DNA from: Deroplatys truncata
Taxonomy: Eukaryota > Arthropoda > Insecta > Mantodea > Mantidae
Reading direction: 5' to 3'
Length of the DNA stretch: 64,000 nucleotides
Assembly (NCBI GenBank): GCA_030765065.1
Contig: CM060975.1
Span: 195,033,507 to 195,097,506 of the forward strand
Under the pieces are notes generated by a model. That model did not search any database, was not told the origin of the DNA, and worked only from the letters and a program-made list of their open reading frames with translations. Each line of letters begins with the position of its first letter. Position 1 is the first letter of the stretch. Position numbers and translations under genes: made by a program. Below, piece by piece: positions 11,267 to 21,837 of the stretch.

Positions 11267-12675
11267 CAGAGTGGACCATTTAAGTTGAGACTGTGCAATA
11301 TTTCCAAAACTTAGCATTGTAGAAAGAAATTTCTTGAATAAACGTTGCTTGATATTATGGAGGAAAGTAAATGCCATTAGTCGTGTTTAATTTGGAGGAC
11401 GTTGTGACGGTCATTTTAGGGTCAGTTTAATTTTTTTAAATAACCTACAATTTTTATGTTGTTTTTTCACTTCTCATAAAAAACTATCAACGTTTGTATA
11501 AATCACTTTGCAATTTTTTCTTACACCAACGTAAATAAGAACGAAAATTCTGAATGGCTGTGTTCAAGAGCATAATGAATGGATGGTTATTTGACGTTCA
11601 AGTTACGTTTCGTAATTGGAAACCAACATTTTTTATTTTTTTTTCCTTATTCCTCATCGCAAAATAAACAGGTTTTATAAACCATTTTCTAATGAGAAAA
11701 CAATACACAAAATGTAGATTCCTATTTAAAAAAATCTGATGTGTTACACTCTCATGACTTTCTCTACTCTTGTACAAACTATTTTTACAAACGCTTATTC
11801 TCCATATTCCTCACGTTAATCGAGGTATCGAGATGTTAATCTTATTGCTAACTTTCTTGTAGATGCAAGGGGAATTGGTAGGCTTTAAGCGATAGTCAAA
11901 TATTTTAAGAGGTGGTTGCTATGTGGAGTATTCCATTCTCTTTGCATTGCCAGGACAAAAAATATGAATAACGAATTTGAGAAAAAGTACGTGTTGGAAA
12001 ATTTAAGGGAATAACAAACAATATCTCGAAAATGGTTCACTCAACAAAAAAATGCATATGACATAAATTGTGTATTATAACGCGATCTACATTTTTTGTG
12101 TAGTAAAAGTTTGTCTATCTCTTATGGTTTACCAGTTATGCAAAAGTCGTTCACAATGAAGAATACTTTTGGAGACATTCCCAGAAAATTCGAGATATAC
12201 ATTTCATTTGTCATGAAAATATCTTAAACATATGATATTTTAATCAAAATCGTTAGAGCCATTTTTGAGAAAATTAAAAAGGGTAATCTGGGGTGGGGGA
12301 TTTTCTTGAAAACCTTCGTGTCGCATCTCTGGAAGATACTGAACCTAAATACCAAGTTTGGTGTTTAGCCGACTGTTCGTTTCTGAGTTATGCTGTTCAC
12401 AGACACACACACGGACATGTTTCCAAAAATGCTTTTTTTTGGATTCAGGGGGTCTCAAAGCATATATTTCCTGTGAAATCTCGGTATGGAATGTTTGGGT
12501 GGAATACAATACTTCCCCTACTTACTATACGTAGTAGAGAAAGTAAAATATTAAATTGACTCTAAAGTGACCATCATAACGTCCTCAAAATAAAACACTT
12601 TTTTTTAAAGGTATTTCTTTCTACAATGCTTAGTTTTGGAGATATTGTACAGTCTCATCTTATATGGTCCACTCC
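11267..12675. mobile_element. Long inverted-repeat element carrying a Rep-A copy
   Basis: The left arm (11268 to about 11440) and right arm (about 12551-12675) are inverted copies. The left starts AGAGTGGACCATTTAAGTTG and the right, read in reverse, GGAGTGGACCATATAAGATG. Both continue with CAATAT.TCCAAAACT, GCATTGTAGAAAGAAAT and a GAGGACGTT.TGA.GGTCA segment. About 290 bp of unique AT-rich DNA and a Rep-A copy lie between. No transposase frame is visible, so it is a non-autonomous terminal-inverted-repeat element of unknown superfamily. Confidence 0.7.
11728..12547 (+). repeat. Rep-A copy, near full length
   Basis: It opens with ATCTGATGTGTTACACTCTC and closes with CTATACGTAGTAGAGAAAGT. It includes TTTACCAGTTATGCAAAAGT and a short CACACAC run. 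It lies between the arms of the inverted-repeat element at 11267-12675. Confidence 0.9.
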
Positions 12676-12681
12676 TTTTGT

Positions 12682-13260
12682 ATTCTTTATCTATGATGTA
12701 TTCCACTAAACATTCTATCGAGATTTCACCGAAAATACATGTTTTGAGGTCCCTGCACCTCAAACAATTAGGATGGGTTATCAGTGTATTAATTCCAGTA
12801 TCCTTTAAAAAGAACAACCCGAAGATTTTCACGAAATACCTCAAGCCGAAACTACCCTTTAGATGAAAAAATGTTTACTTTTTATTCTTTCTATAAGGCT
12901 CAAACGATTTTAATTAAAGTATGACATATTAGAGACATTCACACGAAATATAAAATGCTTATATTGGTTTTTTTTTCCAAATAGTCTATAATTGAGTTCT
13001 TCGAACTTTATATTAGTGCGAAACCAAAAGAGACAGACACAATTTACTAAGGAAAGAAAAAATGAATAAACATAGCGCTCAGTAAGGTACACAATTTCTG
13101 TGAAATAATTTTGTTCGTAGCGTAAACGTTTACGAAATATTCCAAACTGATTATCCACATTTTTCTAACGCAAGGCGAGGTTTTTCGCCCCAACATAAGG
13201 ATGTATTAATTGTATATTCTCAAAACAACTTTTGTAACGACTTTAATTAAACTTATTATA
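12682..13260 (-). repeat. Rep-A copy, partial
   Basis: Reverse-orientation Rep-A landmarks are present (TTCTATCGAGATTTCACCGA, GAAGATTTTCACGAAATACC, CAAACGATTTTAATTAAAGT), with decay beyond about 13000. It abuts the LINE that starts near 13264. Confidence 0.7.
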
Positions 13261-13263
13261 TGC

Positions 13264-13649
13264 TTATGCCTCTCTTTGCTGACGATCAATTAGTAGGTAT
13301 TAGTTGCTTTGGAAGATAGTCTCTAAAAATTAATATATGGGTTACAAAAGGCAGCTTTGAGCTTTAATCTAACTATATCTCTAAACAAAACAACACTTCT
13401 AGCTTTCCAGGGGAAAAAACAAGTGCGGTATCAAATAATAATTAACAGTTATATAATAAAACAAGCAAAACACTACAAATTTAGGCTGTGAAATTGGTAA
13501 TACAAGAGAATTATCCAACAAAGGAAATTAAACAGTTTTAATAAACTTTGTGAGACAATTGGAAGAAGCCTGTTTTGAAACTTTATAAGGTTTTAACAGT
13601 ACCATCTCTACTTTATGGCACTGGACTACTATCCAGAAAACCGAAGATA
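13264..13649 (+). pseudogene. RTE-like LINE, fragment 1 of 3 (polymerase core)
   Basis: The reading starts LFADDQLVGIS at 13271 (polymerase box). It continues through LSFNLTISLNKTTLLAFQGK, NLGCEIG, LCETIGRS and KLYKVLTVPSLLYGT, a typical RTE-like order. Frameshifts separate several pieces. A 3' LINE tail inserts at about 13650, and the same element resumes at 13957. Confidence 0.8.
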
Positions 13650-13956
13650 CTTGAATTTTTTAAGGATATACAACTGTACCATAGGCTTTAGCTCTAATTG
13701 TAAAAAAAATTATTATGGTTTATTTAAAATGTTAATGTAAATAATTAACACTGTAAACTGTCAATGTTTATGAACTGTTGATTGCAGCTGAGTTATGTTT
13801 TTTGTCTAAGAAAATAATTAATTTTTGAGATTAACATATGAATGTGAAAACCATTGCATCTACTGTAAAATATAATGTATGTGTTATGTTAATTGTAAAA
13901 TGCTGTTCGCACTATGTCTTTACTGTTTAAGCGACCCTAAAGAAAGAAATAAAATA
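13650..13956 (+). mobile_element. 5'-truncated LINE 3' end inserted in the RTE-like LINE
   Basis: AT-rich DNA without a conserved frame ends in AAATAAAATAAAATAAAAG, a typical LINE tail. The flanks are CAGAAAAC (left) and GAGAAAAGC (right), a possible short target duplication. Host LINE similarity is lost at the left junction and regained at the right one. Confidence 0.55.
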
Positions 13957-14076
13957 AAATAAAAGAGAAAAGCAAAAAATAGAAGCATCAGAAATCAGAT
14001 TCTTGAGAGACAAAAAAATAAGGGATGCAATAAGGAAAGAAATTAACATATTTAATCTAAGTAATGAAATAAGCAT
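13957..14076 (+). pseudogene. RTE-like LINE, fragment 2 of 3
   Basis: It encodes KIEASEIRFLRD, then RKEINIFNLSNEI, the conserved connection segment of RTE-like LINEs (..IEA.E.RFLR.....R......IFNLN.KI). It is broken at codon I by Rep-A and continues at 14853. Confidence 0.8.
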
Positions 14077-14852
14077 CTATTGTGTTGCATTCACATGACT
14101 TTTCTACTCACTTTTGTACAAATTATTCTTATAAATGCCTATTCTTCTATATATTTCATGTTAATCGGGATAAACCTTTGCAGAAATTGTCTTATTGTAT
14201 ACATTTCCTTGTAGGTACAAGGGAATTAGGAGAATAAGCTTTAAGCAGTAGTCAAATATTTTAAGAGCGGGTCGCTACGTGATGATTTTGGAATGGCGTT
14301 TTCTTTGCATGAGCGAGAGAGGGGGGGGGGAGAAAACGTATGACTTCCCAATTGAGTAAAATATAAGTATTTGTACGAGATCTACACTTTTGGTATAGTA
14401 AGGTTTTTCGTTTCTTACGGTTTACCAGTTATGCAAAAGTCATTCAGAGTTAAGAGAACTTCAGAGCTATTCCCAGAATATCCAAGATATACATTTCATT
14501 TGTTATCAAAATAATTTAAACATATGGTATTTTAATCAAAATCGTTACAGCCATTTTTGAGAAAAGCAAAATTTTCGAAAAATTTTCCATGCAAAAAGTA
14601 ATTTGGGTGGAGGGATTTTCTTGGAATCTTCTTGTCGTATCCTTGGAAGATGTTGAACTTAAGTTTGCTGCTTAACGGACTTTTCGTTTTTGAGTTATGT
14701 TGTTTACAGAGGAACACACGTATCTTTTCCTAAAAATGCTTTTTTGGGGCTCAGAGGGGATCAGAACACACATTTCCTTTCAAATCTCGACATCGAAAAT
14801 TTGGGTAGAATACAATACTTCCCCTACTTACTAATCATAGTAGAAAAAGTAA
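14077..14852 (+). repeat. Rep-A copy inserted in a LINE
   Basis: A complete Rep-A with start ..ATCTATTGTGTTGCATTCAC and end CATAGTAGAAAAAGTAATAA. It interrupts the LINE frame between NEI and KEY. AATAA occurs at both junctions, consistent with a short A/T-rich target duplication. Confidence 0.85.
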
Positions 14853-14986
14853 TAAAAGAATACGAAGAAAAATATTATGCATCCTGGATCCCCAAGAAGA
14901 TCACAGAATACAAACCCAAAAGGAGAGGGAAAGGAAAAACCATGAAGAGATGGATGGAGCAGGTCAAAGGACGGAACAGTTGAAAG
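14853..14986 (+). pseudogene. RTE-like LINE, fragment 3 of 3 (C-terminus)
   Basis: The frame reads KEYEEKYYASWIPKKITEYK, then a basic KPKRRGKG segment and MKRWMEQVKGRNS followed by a stop at 14981-14983. This is the I(P/K)KK..EY.P.GR...GRP..RW.EQ end of RTE-like LINEs. Confidence 0.8.
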
Positions 14987-15741
14987 GCTTACTCCTGAAG
15001 CTTATTTTTATTATTATTACTATATGTTTAAATCCTTCTGAATAGGATATAAAGTTAGTTTAAACTACCTGTCAGAAGTTATAACTCATCAGAACGGTAA
15101 GGCTGTATGAAGCTTTCACTGACCACTTTTCCTCCGTTTACTGATGGGATGCAGCTGTCTTCACATTTGAGTTGAAATCCGAAGGATTACACTTTAGTTT
15201 TCCGAAAAGCTATGTTTAGCAAAGGTTTTGTTTTGACACGCGCAACCTTGTGCGTGCAAGCGAGGAAAGTTTAATGAACAGGGTTGACCTCTCGGTGAGA
15301 AACTTTCCTCTACAATTGTATTGTTCTACTCGAGTTACAAAGAGACCCACAATACACTTGATTACCATACATATACAGGAAATCACATCTCTTGGCCACT
15401 AACTGCTACGTGCATAAGATACAACTTAGTTTTTTTACATGCAGCAATTGCTGGGTACCACTATTGTGTGGGGAGAGAGAAAAAAGTTTCATTTTTCAAC
15501 AATAAGCTATAACACAAAGTATTTTAATATGTTCTCTGGCATGGCACGTCTTTTGTGCTGCCGGGAATTGGTAACTTCAGATATTGTCTGACTTCCATAT
15601 CTACAACTCATAAAAGTTTCAAATCAGAGGAAACTAAAACTGTCCCGATTTAGCTATAAAGCAAATGATGCTGTCATCACTTCTACAAGCTGTTGGGCAT
15701 TAGCAGAACCCGCATCTCTGTTCACGTTATTACGATTACTG
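14987..15741. other. Intronic DNA; one short perfect inverted repeat
   Basis: No gene or named repeat was seen. GAGGAAAGTTT at 15262-15272 is repeated inverted at 15300-15310 with a 27-nt spacer. The role is unknown and it may be chance. Confidence 0.4.
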
Positions 15742-16222
15742 GAATTAGGATGGGATAGGACTAGAAGCGGAAGGGACTAGCACATCGACATACCCAGATC
15801 TTTTGTGCCTAGGCCCCTGACGGGGCGCCCCTAGGAGGGAGGGATGACGTGAGAGGACCAGGAGGCACGACAGGCAGAGGGCAGGGTCCCTGCCATTTAC
15901 AGATTTGTTCTCCCCGGGTGCCGGCTGTTGCAGGCGGCGAAGGTTTACTCAGAGTATCCTTTTTCCCTGCCATGCACATGCCGAGACCTCCTACCGACAC
16001 TTGCAACCCTGAAAGAAACCAAGCAGATGAAAGGTGAACTGAAATGAGAATGGAGATAAAACGGGTGCACAGGAAATTCTGTGGATGTAATGATCCTTCC
16101 CAGCATTCGTTAGGCGACCCGGGAAAACCCCAAAAAACCCATGGGTCAGGAAGGTCGGCCACAGGATTGAACCCATGACGTGCCGAATGCGGTCCACAGA
16201 CGTTACCACCTGAGTTCTCCAT
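15742..16222 (-). mobile_element. SINE-1 copy, full length
   Basis: Minus-strand head with an A-box-like region at about 16200 and B box GGGTTCAATCCTGTGGCCG. The body is collinear with 7519-8104 and 24674-25236. The 3' tail is CTTCTAGTCCTATCCCATCC. Confidence 0.85.
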
Positions 16223-16544
16223 CTCCGTATTACTGCAGTTACTCTTCCGCCTATTTCTCTCCCTCTAGCAGGCTCTCCCTACTTCTCCTCCTCTCTCTTT
16301 ACCAGTTCCTCATTCTCCCTTCTCTCATTCTTCCCAAACTTTCTCTCTCTTTGCAGTGTAGATTGTGTGATGTATTTAAACAGATAATCAGCGTTCGCAG
16401 CTTAATGTCCAAACCCTTTGATAAATCACTGTTATTTTTTTCAAGGCAGGAAAGGTACATAATATGCATGTCTAGGACTCGAACACAATTCTCATTTGCT
16501 GTGGATTCGGAACTGTGTATGTAGACATTCAACAGCATATTTCT
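16223..16544. other. Pyrimidine-rich stretch, no gene recognised
   Basis: A CTCTCCCT/CTTCTCC-rich segment spans about 16220-16355. It produces long overlapping open frames on both strands (16180-16524, 16299-16538) that look like low-complexity artefacts. Confidence 0.5.
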
Positions 16545-16834
16545 TCGTCCTTGGATTAGATTGGATTGACTCGGAATGGACTCGGCACCAATCCAGAGGT
16601 GATATTGTACCTACGCTCCGGGAGGGTCCCTGGGAGGAAGGCTGAGGCGAAAAGAGACACCTGACGGCCAGGTGCAACGGTGCAGCAATGAGAGGGTCTC
16701 TAACTTTCCAGATAGACTCCCGGCAGACGGACAGGCAGACCGGGGATCTCACCACATACAGAGGGGGTCCTAGGCTCCTCAAGGCGGTTCGGATACCCTG
16801 ACATCCATCCGAAAGATAAGGGATAAAAATTAAA
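16545..16834 (-). mobile_element. SINE-1 copy, 3' half
   Basis: Reverse reading matches the SINE-1 3' half at 8105-8345 and 36240-36530. The 5' half of the same element is at 17119-17400; a SINE-2 lies between. Confidence 0.8.
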
Positions 16835-17118
16835 TTAAATTGAGTTTTATACATGAACGCTGTTTAACTGCTGCGGTTCTTAGGGTTCCATTCTATATTG
16901 GGCGTAAGACTTTTAATTTTGCTCAGAGGCCTCTTTTTCAGGCTTTAGGTTCTTTACGTGCCCTAAATCTACGACAAGGAGCCACTGGCTTTATTCCCTT
17001 TCAAAGGAAGCCATGTTAAGGATTTTTATGTCCGAACAAATCCATCACCCTCCGCCGGATTTGAACCCGCGACCTCAGGAACTAGAGGCTAGCATGGTAA
17101 CCATTACACCACGGAGGA
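16835..17118 (-). mobile_element. SINE-2 copy inserted in SINE-1
   Basis: Minus-strand head reads TCCTCCGTGGTGTAATGGTT and GCGGGTTCAAATCCGGCGGA (A and B boxes). The body has ACGTAAAGAACC and GCCTCTGAGCAAAATT, and the tail is AAAACTCAATTTAATTTAAT. Flanks AAGATAAGGGA and AAGACGAGGGA may be a decayed target duplication. Confidence 0.85.
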
Positions 17119-17400
17119 GACAAAGACGAGGGACGGAGGGAGTCACAAAGAGCATCCTTTTCCCCTCCACGCTGCACTGAAACACCATCACCGACGCTTC
17201 CAACCCTGAAAGAAGAATTCAATAAAGCATGGAACGAAATAGAGGAACAGGAAATTCGGAGGATGCAGGAAACTACTACAGCATTCGCCTGACGACCCAG
17301 GAAAACACCTGAAAAAACCTATGTGCTAGCGGGCGGTCGCCGGGGGATCGATTCCTCGACCTCCCGAATGCGGACCACAGTCGTAACCGATTGAGCCTTA
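17119..17400 (-). mobile_element. SINE-1 copy, 5' half with tRNA-like head
   Basis: On the minus strand the head GGCTCAATCGGTTACGACTG leads into GAATCGATCCCCCGG. It is followed by the usual GTCGTCAGGCGAATGCTGTA block and the CATTCCAACCCTGAAAG-like segment. Confidence 0.8.
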
Positions 17401-18878
17401 TTTTTTTCTTTGTCTTTTAAAGCGTTCATTTAGTATTCTGTTATTTTAAATCATGTTATAGAACTTATCTACATCACATTAATTACAATAAACTAGGGTT
17501 ATTGTCATTTAACAAAGTCTGGATTTACAAGGCTACCAAGTGATGGGAAAGCACACCAATATTGACTTCAGCAATTCAGCACATTGCAAAATGCGTGGTG
17601 GTATCTCTTCTCTTTTCTCTCGCTTCTATCTTAATAATTGAATTAGCATTTGAAACATTATATGAAGGATCTCGTATATTCCTGTGCTGGAAGGGATGGA
17701 GAAGGCTCCGATGGGTAGATATCTACAACTAGAAAGCCTTACCAGAGAAGAGGCCAGAAATCTTATTGACTCACGACCTCATTTAGACAAGGGGCCAACA
17801 AATCAGCAAATGGCTATCCCATTACATCGTGCTTCTGCCGTTAATATTTCCCCAAAGGTATTTAAGTTAGTGAAGGAGTAGTCTCAGATAGACGTGGTTC
17901 CGAGGTAAATACCTCCCGATATGCTGAGGTTAGTGGAAAACAGAATTTTATGCAACAATGTGAATGCTTTGGTTAATATATAAAATACTTAAAAGAATAA
18001 CAATCAGCTTATATTGGCGATAAGGCTTACTTTAACAATCAATCTCTTGCTAAATGCATTAAGATTAGTGAAAAAAAATGCAATTTTCTGCAAAATAATT
18101 AACTGTGCACGCACTGTGCTGGAGTATTCTCTTTCTCGTTAATTGCTTCTAAAAGTTGTAGCTTCTGAATTATTCAAGCAATTTTCATGAAAATTAACTG
18201 GCTTAATATGGACCTATCTATTAATCATAAAGAAACATAGTTGCATTTTACCCCATTACCATCTATATTAATTACTTGTTATAATTATAAATATTTGTAA
18301 TTTTAATTACCTTTCTCACCTAATGGTGTCATGTTAGGAATTTCATACTTGTAAAACCTATTAAAAACACTCTCAGAATTAATCTGAACCACCAAATGTT
18401 TATGCGGCCAGTTGCCTTTAAATCAAAAATTTTTATTTATAAAAATTCAAAATATAAGATATCTTAGCATGTTTAATTTTTTACAAAAATATATGAATAA
18501 TATGTAAGAGTTGGTAGTTCACATTAACAAGCATGCATCTAGATACAGTAGGAAAAAATGTCATGCAATTATGTAAATTAGGTTTGAAATGAACTAATAG
18601 TCCAGAAAACAAGCATTAAAAACGCGTACCTGGATAGCAATGTATGTGATTTAGGGCAGAATAATATTGTAAAACTCTCCATATCCATACTGTCCAACCT
18701 TTCCTAGATTCCAGCTTTTCTTTAAGAAATAAATGCCCAACACCATATTCAGCACATAAACGATAACTATTTAATACATCCTTTAATACAGACAAAGAAA
18801 TAAGTCTATAACCACTAGTATTTAGAGGTTCAGGGTCAGATTTAATGATAGTTTCCTTGAGAGCCTAGTGAAGCACTA
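17401..18878. other. AT-rich intronic DNA, nothing recognised
   Basis: A 65-codon open frame at 17684-17881 has no identifiable domain. The rest is low-complexity AT-rich sequence. Confidence 0.45.
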
Positions 18879-19428
18879 GGGCATTCGAAAACTATTAGCA
18901 ATACTGCTATAACATCACAAAAATTTATTTAGGCTATTTTTGACATTACGAACTTCATTTATTGTCTCCTGCCAGGTCAACAATACGTTGCCAAATTCTT
19001 GGAAGATGGCGCGCTCCATCTGTAGCACCATTTCTGGATATCTCTCTCACTGATCGATCTAGAGCTCTGGATGTCAAATCTTGATTGAAATCAAATGCCT
19101 CGTAATTGTGTTAGTTGCAATAGTTCGATAGAACTTCTCTCCCGCAAGCTTCTTGCAATGCTCTAAAGCATTGACTTGCATTTTTTCCTCTTGCAACTTG
19201 GATTTTTATGAAGCACATTTGTTCATAACCACTGAATATAATTTTAGGGCGGTATTACTTACTGAATGTGAGAAACAGTGAATGTATTCACAAAATATTA
19301 CTATTTCCAGACTTTCAATATTACAGATTTATAGAACAAAGACTGCTCAACAATATACGACAAGATTACAATTGTCACCACTAGGATCTCTTATTTACAG
19401 CAGTGTTGCCATTACTTTTTGAATGCCT
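18879..19428 (-). mobile_element. Internally deleted mariner-type element
   Basis: The ends are inverted repeats of about 33 bp (18879-18912 GGGCATTCGAAAACTATTAG; 19396-19428 in reverse AGGCATTCAAAAAGTAATGG). Both are bordered by TA, the mariner-family target duplication. The minus strand still encodes a helix-turn-helix start (ASIKIQVARGKNASQCFRAL, then QEACGREVLS). It then jumps to a C-terminal piece (SRALDRSVRDIQK, with frameshifts into a TWQET-like end). The catalytic middle is gone, so the element would need a transposase from elsewhere. Confidence 0.75.
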
Positions 19429-19864
19429 TAGTAGTATACACAAATGGGTGGAAAATTTAAAGTAAAATTATCGCAGAGAAAGTGGGTTAGCAAGTTATAC
19501 AACTCTAAATGCCCTTTAAATGTCATGCCCATTAAATCTATAGTCTTTATATACTTGTAATTCCGGTAATTATCACATTGTCGATGAAAAACAAAACTTA
19601 TAATACATTTTGAAGTATTTACAATTTAATTCAGAAAAAAACTATTTTTTTCATGGTATAGTTATGTTAACCACCCCTTAAATGAAGTAAGGTTGTAATA
19701 TATTTTCTTTATAGGAGTGCGAAGCTCTACATTTTCTATATTTTATATCAATTAAGTATTTGTTTATAATGTACCTGTATTTCGGAATTTCTGTTATTAG
19801 TTTCAAAAAACCTGTGTTACGAAATATGACTTTTTCAGTATTTAACGCACATTCTTACTTCATG
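19429..19864. other. AT-rich intronic DNA, nothing recognised
   Basis: No repeat family or frame could be supported. Confidence 0.4.
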
Positions 19865-20095
19865 GGACACCACAGGTGGTGGAAACTGATGATATATGAA
19901 ATTAAATGATAACTGGGAAAGGAAGTTTGGAAGTTATCGTTCCAGGCCTAAGTTTAAGCATTTGCCAGACATGAGGGGTGAGGAAAACTTGAAAAAATCT
20001 CAGTCAGGGAGAACGGTTCCGGCGGGATTTGAACTGCAGACCTCCCTTCAGGAGTCCGTGCTTTAACGACCTCGACCAATCATGTCGGTGGTTAG
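19865..20095 (-). mobile_element. SINE-5 copy (tRNA-derived, short body)
   Basis: Reverse reading gives a tRNA-like head: ATTGGTCGAGGTCGTTAAAG and a B box CAGTTCAAATCCCGCCGGAA. A body without the SINE-1 landmarks follows (CCTCACCCCTCATGTCTGGC). Only one copy is in the window, so its limits are approximate. Confidence 0.6.
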
Positions 20096-20251
20096 ATATA
20101 TGCGTATTTGTTATTCTTGCGAGCTATTTTTAAGGAATGATACAGAGAAGCAATATAATAATGCCTGATTTCACGTCTCGCGAAGAATTTGTGCTTCACT
20201 GTGCCCCTGGCCGTACACAACACAATTTGTTCATTTTAATATGCACAAATT
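20096..20251. other. Short intronic spacer
   Basis: AT-rich spacer between SINE-5 and the inverted-repeat element. Nothing recognised. Confidence 0.4.
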
Positions 20252-20730
20252 CTACGTACTCACTCTTTGATAATCGATATTTTGGGAACAAAATAATATA
20301 GACTTACAATTCTTGCGCAGTAATGTAGTTTAATGCTTTCTCGACAGGTATCAGTCATTATGTGTATTCAAAGCGACCACCATCAGCAAATATACAGCGT
20401 CCATGTCGCTCAAATAGGATATCAGTGTGTCCGGTGTGATGCTTGCGTACGATGCTTCGATGGATTCTCGTAGCGCATTCCAGTTAGCTGGCTTTTTCCC
20501 ATAAACTTCATTCTTCAAATTCAGCTTCATTATCCATAGGTAAAAGTACAGGGTGTTAAGTCTGGAGATCGTGTTGGGTACTCTTCGACCTACCTATCGT
20601 CCAAGTAAAATGTCATAACTACGCCCTGAGGTTTCAATTTTAGGGATAAAACATTAAACTACTGCGCAATAATTGTAAGTCTGTGTTATTTTGTTCCCAA
20701 GATATGGATTATCAAAGAGTGAGTACATAG
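20252..20730 (-). mobile_element. Mariner-superfamily relic with about 80-bp inverted repeats
   Basis: Left arm 20252-20335 and right arm 20652-20730 are inverted copies at roughly 90% identity (CGTACTCACTCTTTGATAAT / TGTACTCACTCTTTGATAAT), each bordered by TA. Between them the minus strand encodes a transposase C-terminus: PTRSPDLTPC, a KNEVYGKKPANWNALRESIE segment, then ASITPDTL. The RSPDLTP box and the later E/L-rich helix are typical of IS630/Tc1/mariner transposases. The N-terminal and first catalytic regions are missing. Confidence 0.7.
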
Positions 20731-21346
20731 CATTGGACCTCCTGTATGTGTTCAACCCTAGCGGTGATAGCTCACAAAGATCGGAGTATAAGGAAGAGGG
20801 TCAAGGTTGGGAGGGGGAGAGTTAGTGGCTCAGGGTGCGTATTTGTTTTGTAAATAATAGCGTGTGCTTGTGAACAAGTTTTTCGCTTCTTCTTCTTCTG
20901 TTTTGTTTGTGTGATTTTTTTGGTTAGTTTATGTTTTTCTTTTCTTTTCATTTCTTGGAAATATCATTAACTTTAAATGTTCAGTGTGATGAATATAGTC
21001 TGAAAAATATGAATTACAGTGTATTATATAAGCACGCACGGTCTGTTTGACCCTTGTGATGTATGAGTTTGAACATGTAAAATGTTTTAAGACCAATAAA
21101 TACACCGCTCTACTCTGCTAAACTCTACTCTACTTTGTAGATTAAATAACGTGCTCGCCCTGAGATTCTTGCCATGAGAACTATGGATAGAACGAGCGTC
21201 GTAATTGCAATGTAACCTTGACCTTCACTAGCCCTCTTAAAGCGTCCTTCATATGCTTTACATTTTGCAGACCCTTTACTGTAAAGGTGTGCCCGTTAAG
21301 ACTTAAAAAGCTTAAATTCTTCCGAGTTTGTTATTAAAATACCTAC
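20731..21346. other. Intronic DNA with a CTCTA-type tail
   Basis: About 21085-21137 ends AATAAATACACCGCTCTACT followed by CTCTACT-like repeats. This looks like a retroposon 3' tail, but its body (20735-21085) was not identified. Confidence 0.4.
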
Positions 21347-21633
21347 CTGGGAAATGCGAGTCGGAGGTCGGCACGCAGTTTGTTGAGTAGCTCCGTTACA
21401 CTAGAGAACTGCCGAAGGCTCATTTCCTCTCCGGGCGTCAGGATCGGATTCCGATAATCTGCCACTCTGGGTGGAGGTGTAGCCGATCCTCCTCCGTGGA
21501 TGCTTTTGCTCTTTTCGTCTAGCGTCGAGGTGGAACCGTACATACCTCCTCCAGGCCCCACTCCCCGTCTTCCCCATTTCCTTAAAGATAATGCGTAGTC
21601 TTCTGGATTGTACACTGGAGGTCTCTGTTGCTC
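21347..21633 (-). CDS. mwh: Internal exon of the GBD/FH3 (formin-type) protein, probably multiple wing hairs
   Basis: The acceptor is TTTGTGTTCACAG (ends 21634) and the donor CCCAG|GTAGGT (exon end 21347). The exon is 287 bp, 95 codons plus two bases. It begins EQQRPPVYNPEDYALSLRKW, continues through a Gly/Ser/Pro-rich linker with YGSTSTLDEKSK, and ends SLRQFSSVTELLNKLRADLR then LAFP. The start resembles the end of a formin GBD (..C.QE..PP..Y...L). The L..LR..L..AF helix plus the next exon's SFVQEF resembles the start of FH3. High GC and codon character differ from the surrounding AT-rich repeats, as expected for a true exon. The upstream exon carrying most of the GBD was not found. Confidence 0.8.
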
Positions 21634-21837
21634 CTGTGAACACAAACGATGTCATTTTATTTACAAATCTTAGGATTTGATTGAATAGGACTTAAAATTA
21701 ATATATATATGTTACAAAACTTTAGTTTTCCTGCCCACTCACGCTACGCCAAGGAGATACAGCATTCGGTGAACTAATAAATAGAGAGATTACTCTGTAT
21801 TGCTTGTTTTGAGGAACTCCTGAATTTGGATGAAAAA

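Larger units (their letters stand above)
1036..21346 (-). other. 20.3 kb intron of the GBD/FH3 gene
   Basis: The intron runs from the donor at 21341-21346 (CCCAG|GTAGGT on the minus strand) to the acceptor at 1036-1038. It is filled with SINEs, LINE relics, Rep-A copies and mariner-type relics on both strands. No other exon of this gene was recognised inside it. Exon phases agree across it: AG on one side and C on the other rebuild a serine codon. Confidence 0.75.

Noticed and set aside
12293..12559. Recurrent protein-like frames in Rep-A (also 22526-22783, 28706-28966, 55034-55360, 57330-57635)
   Set aside because: The similarity is at the DNA level. Frames shift and start at different points in different copies, so there is no sign of protein selection.
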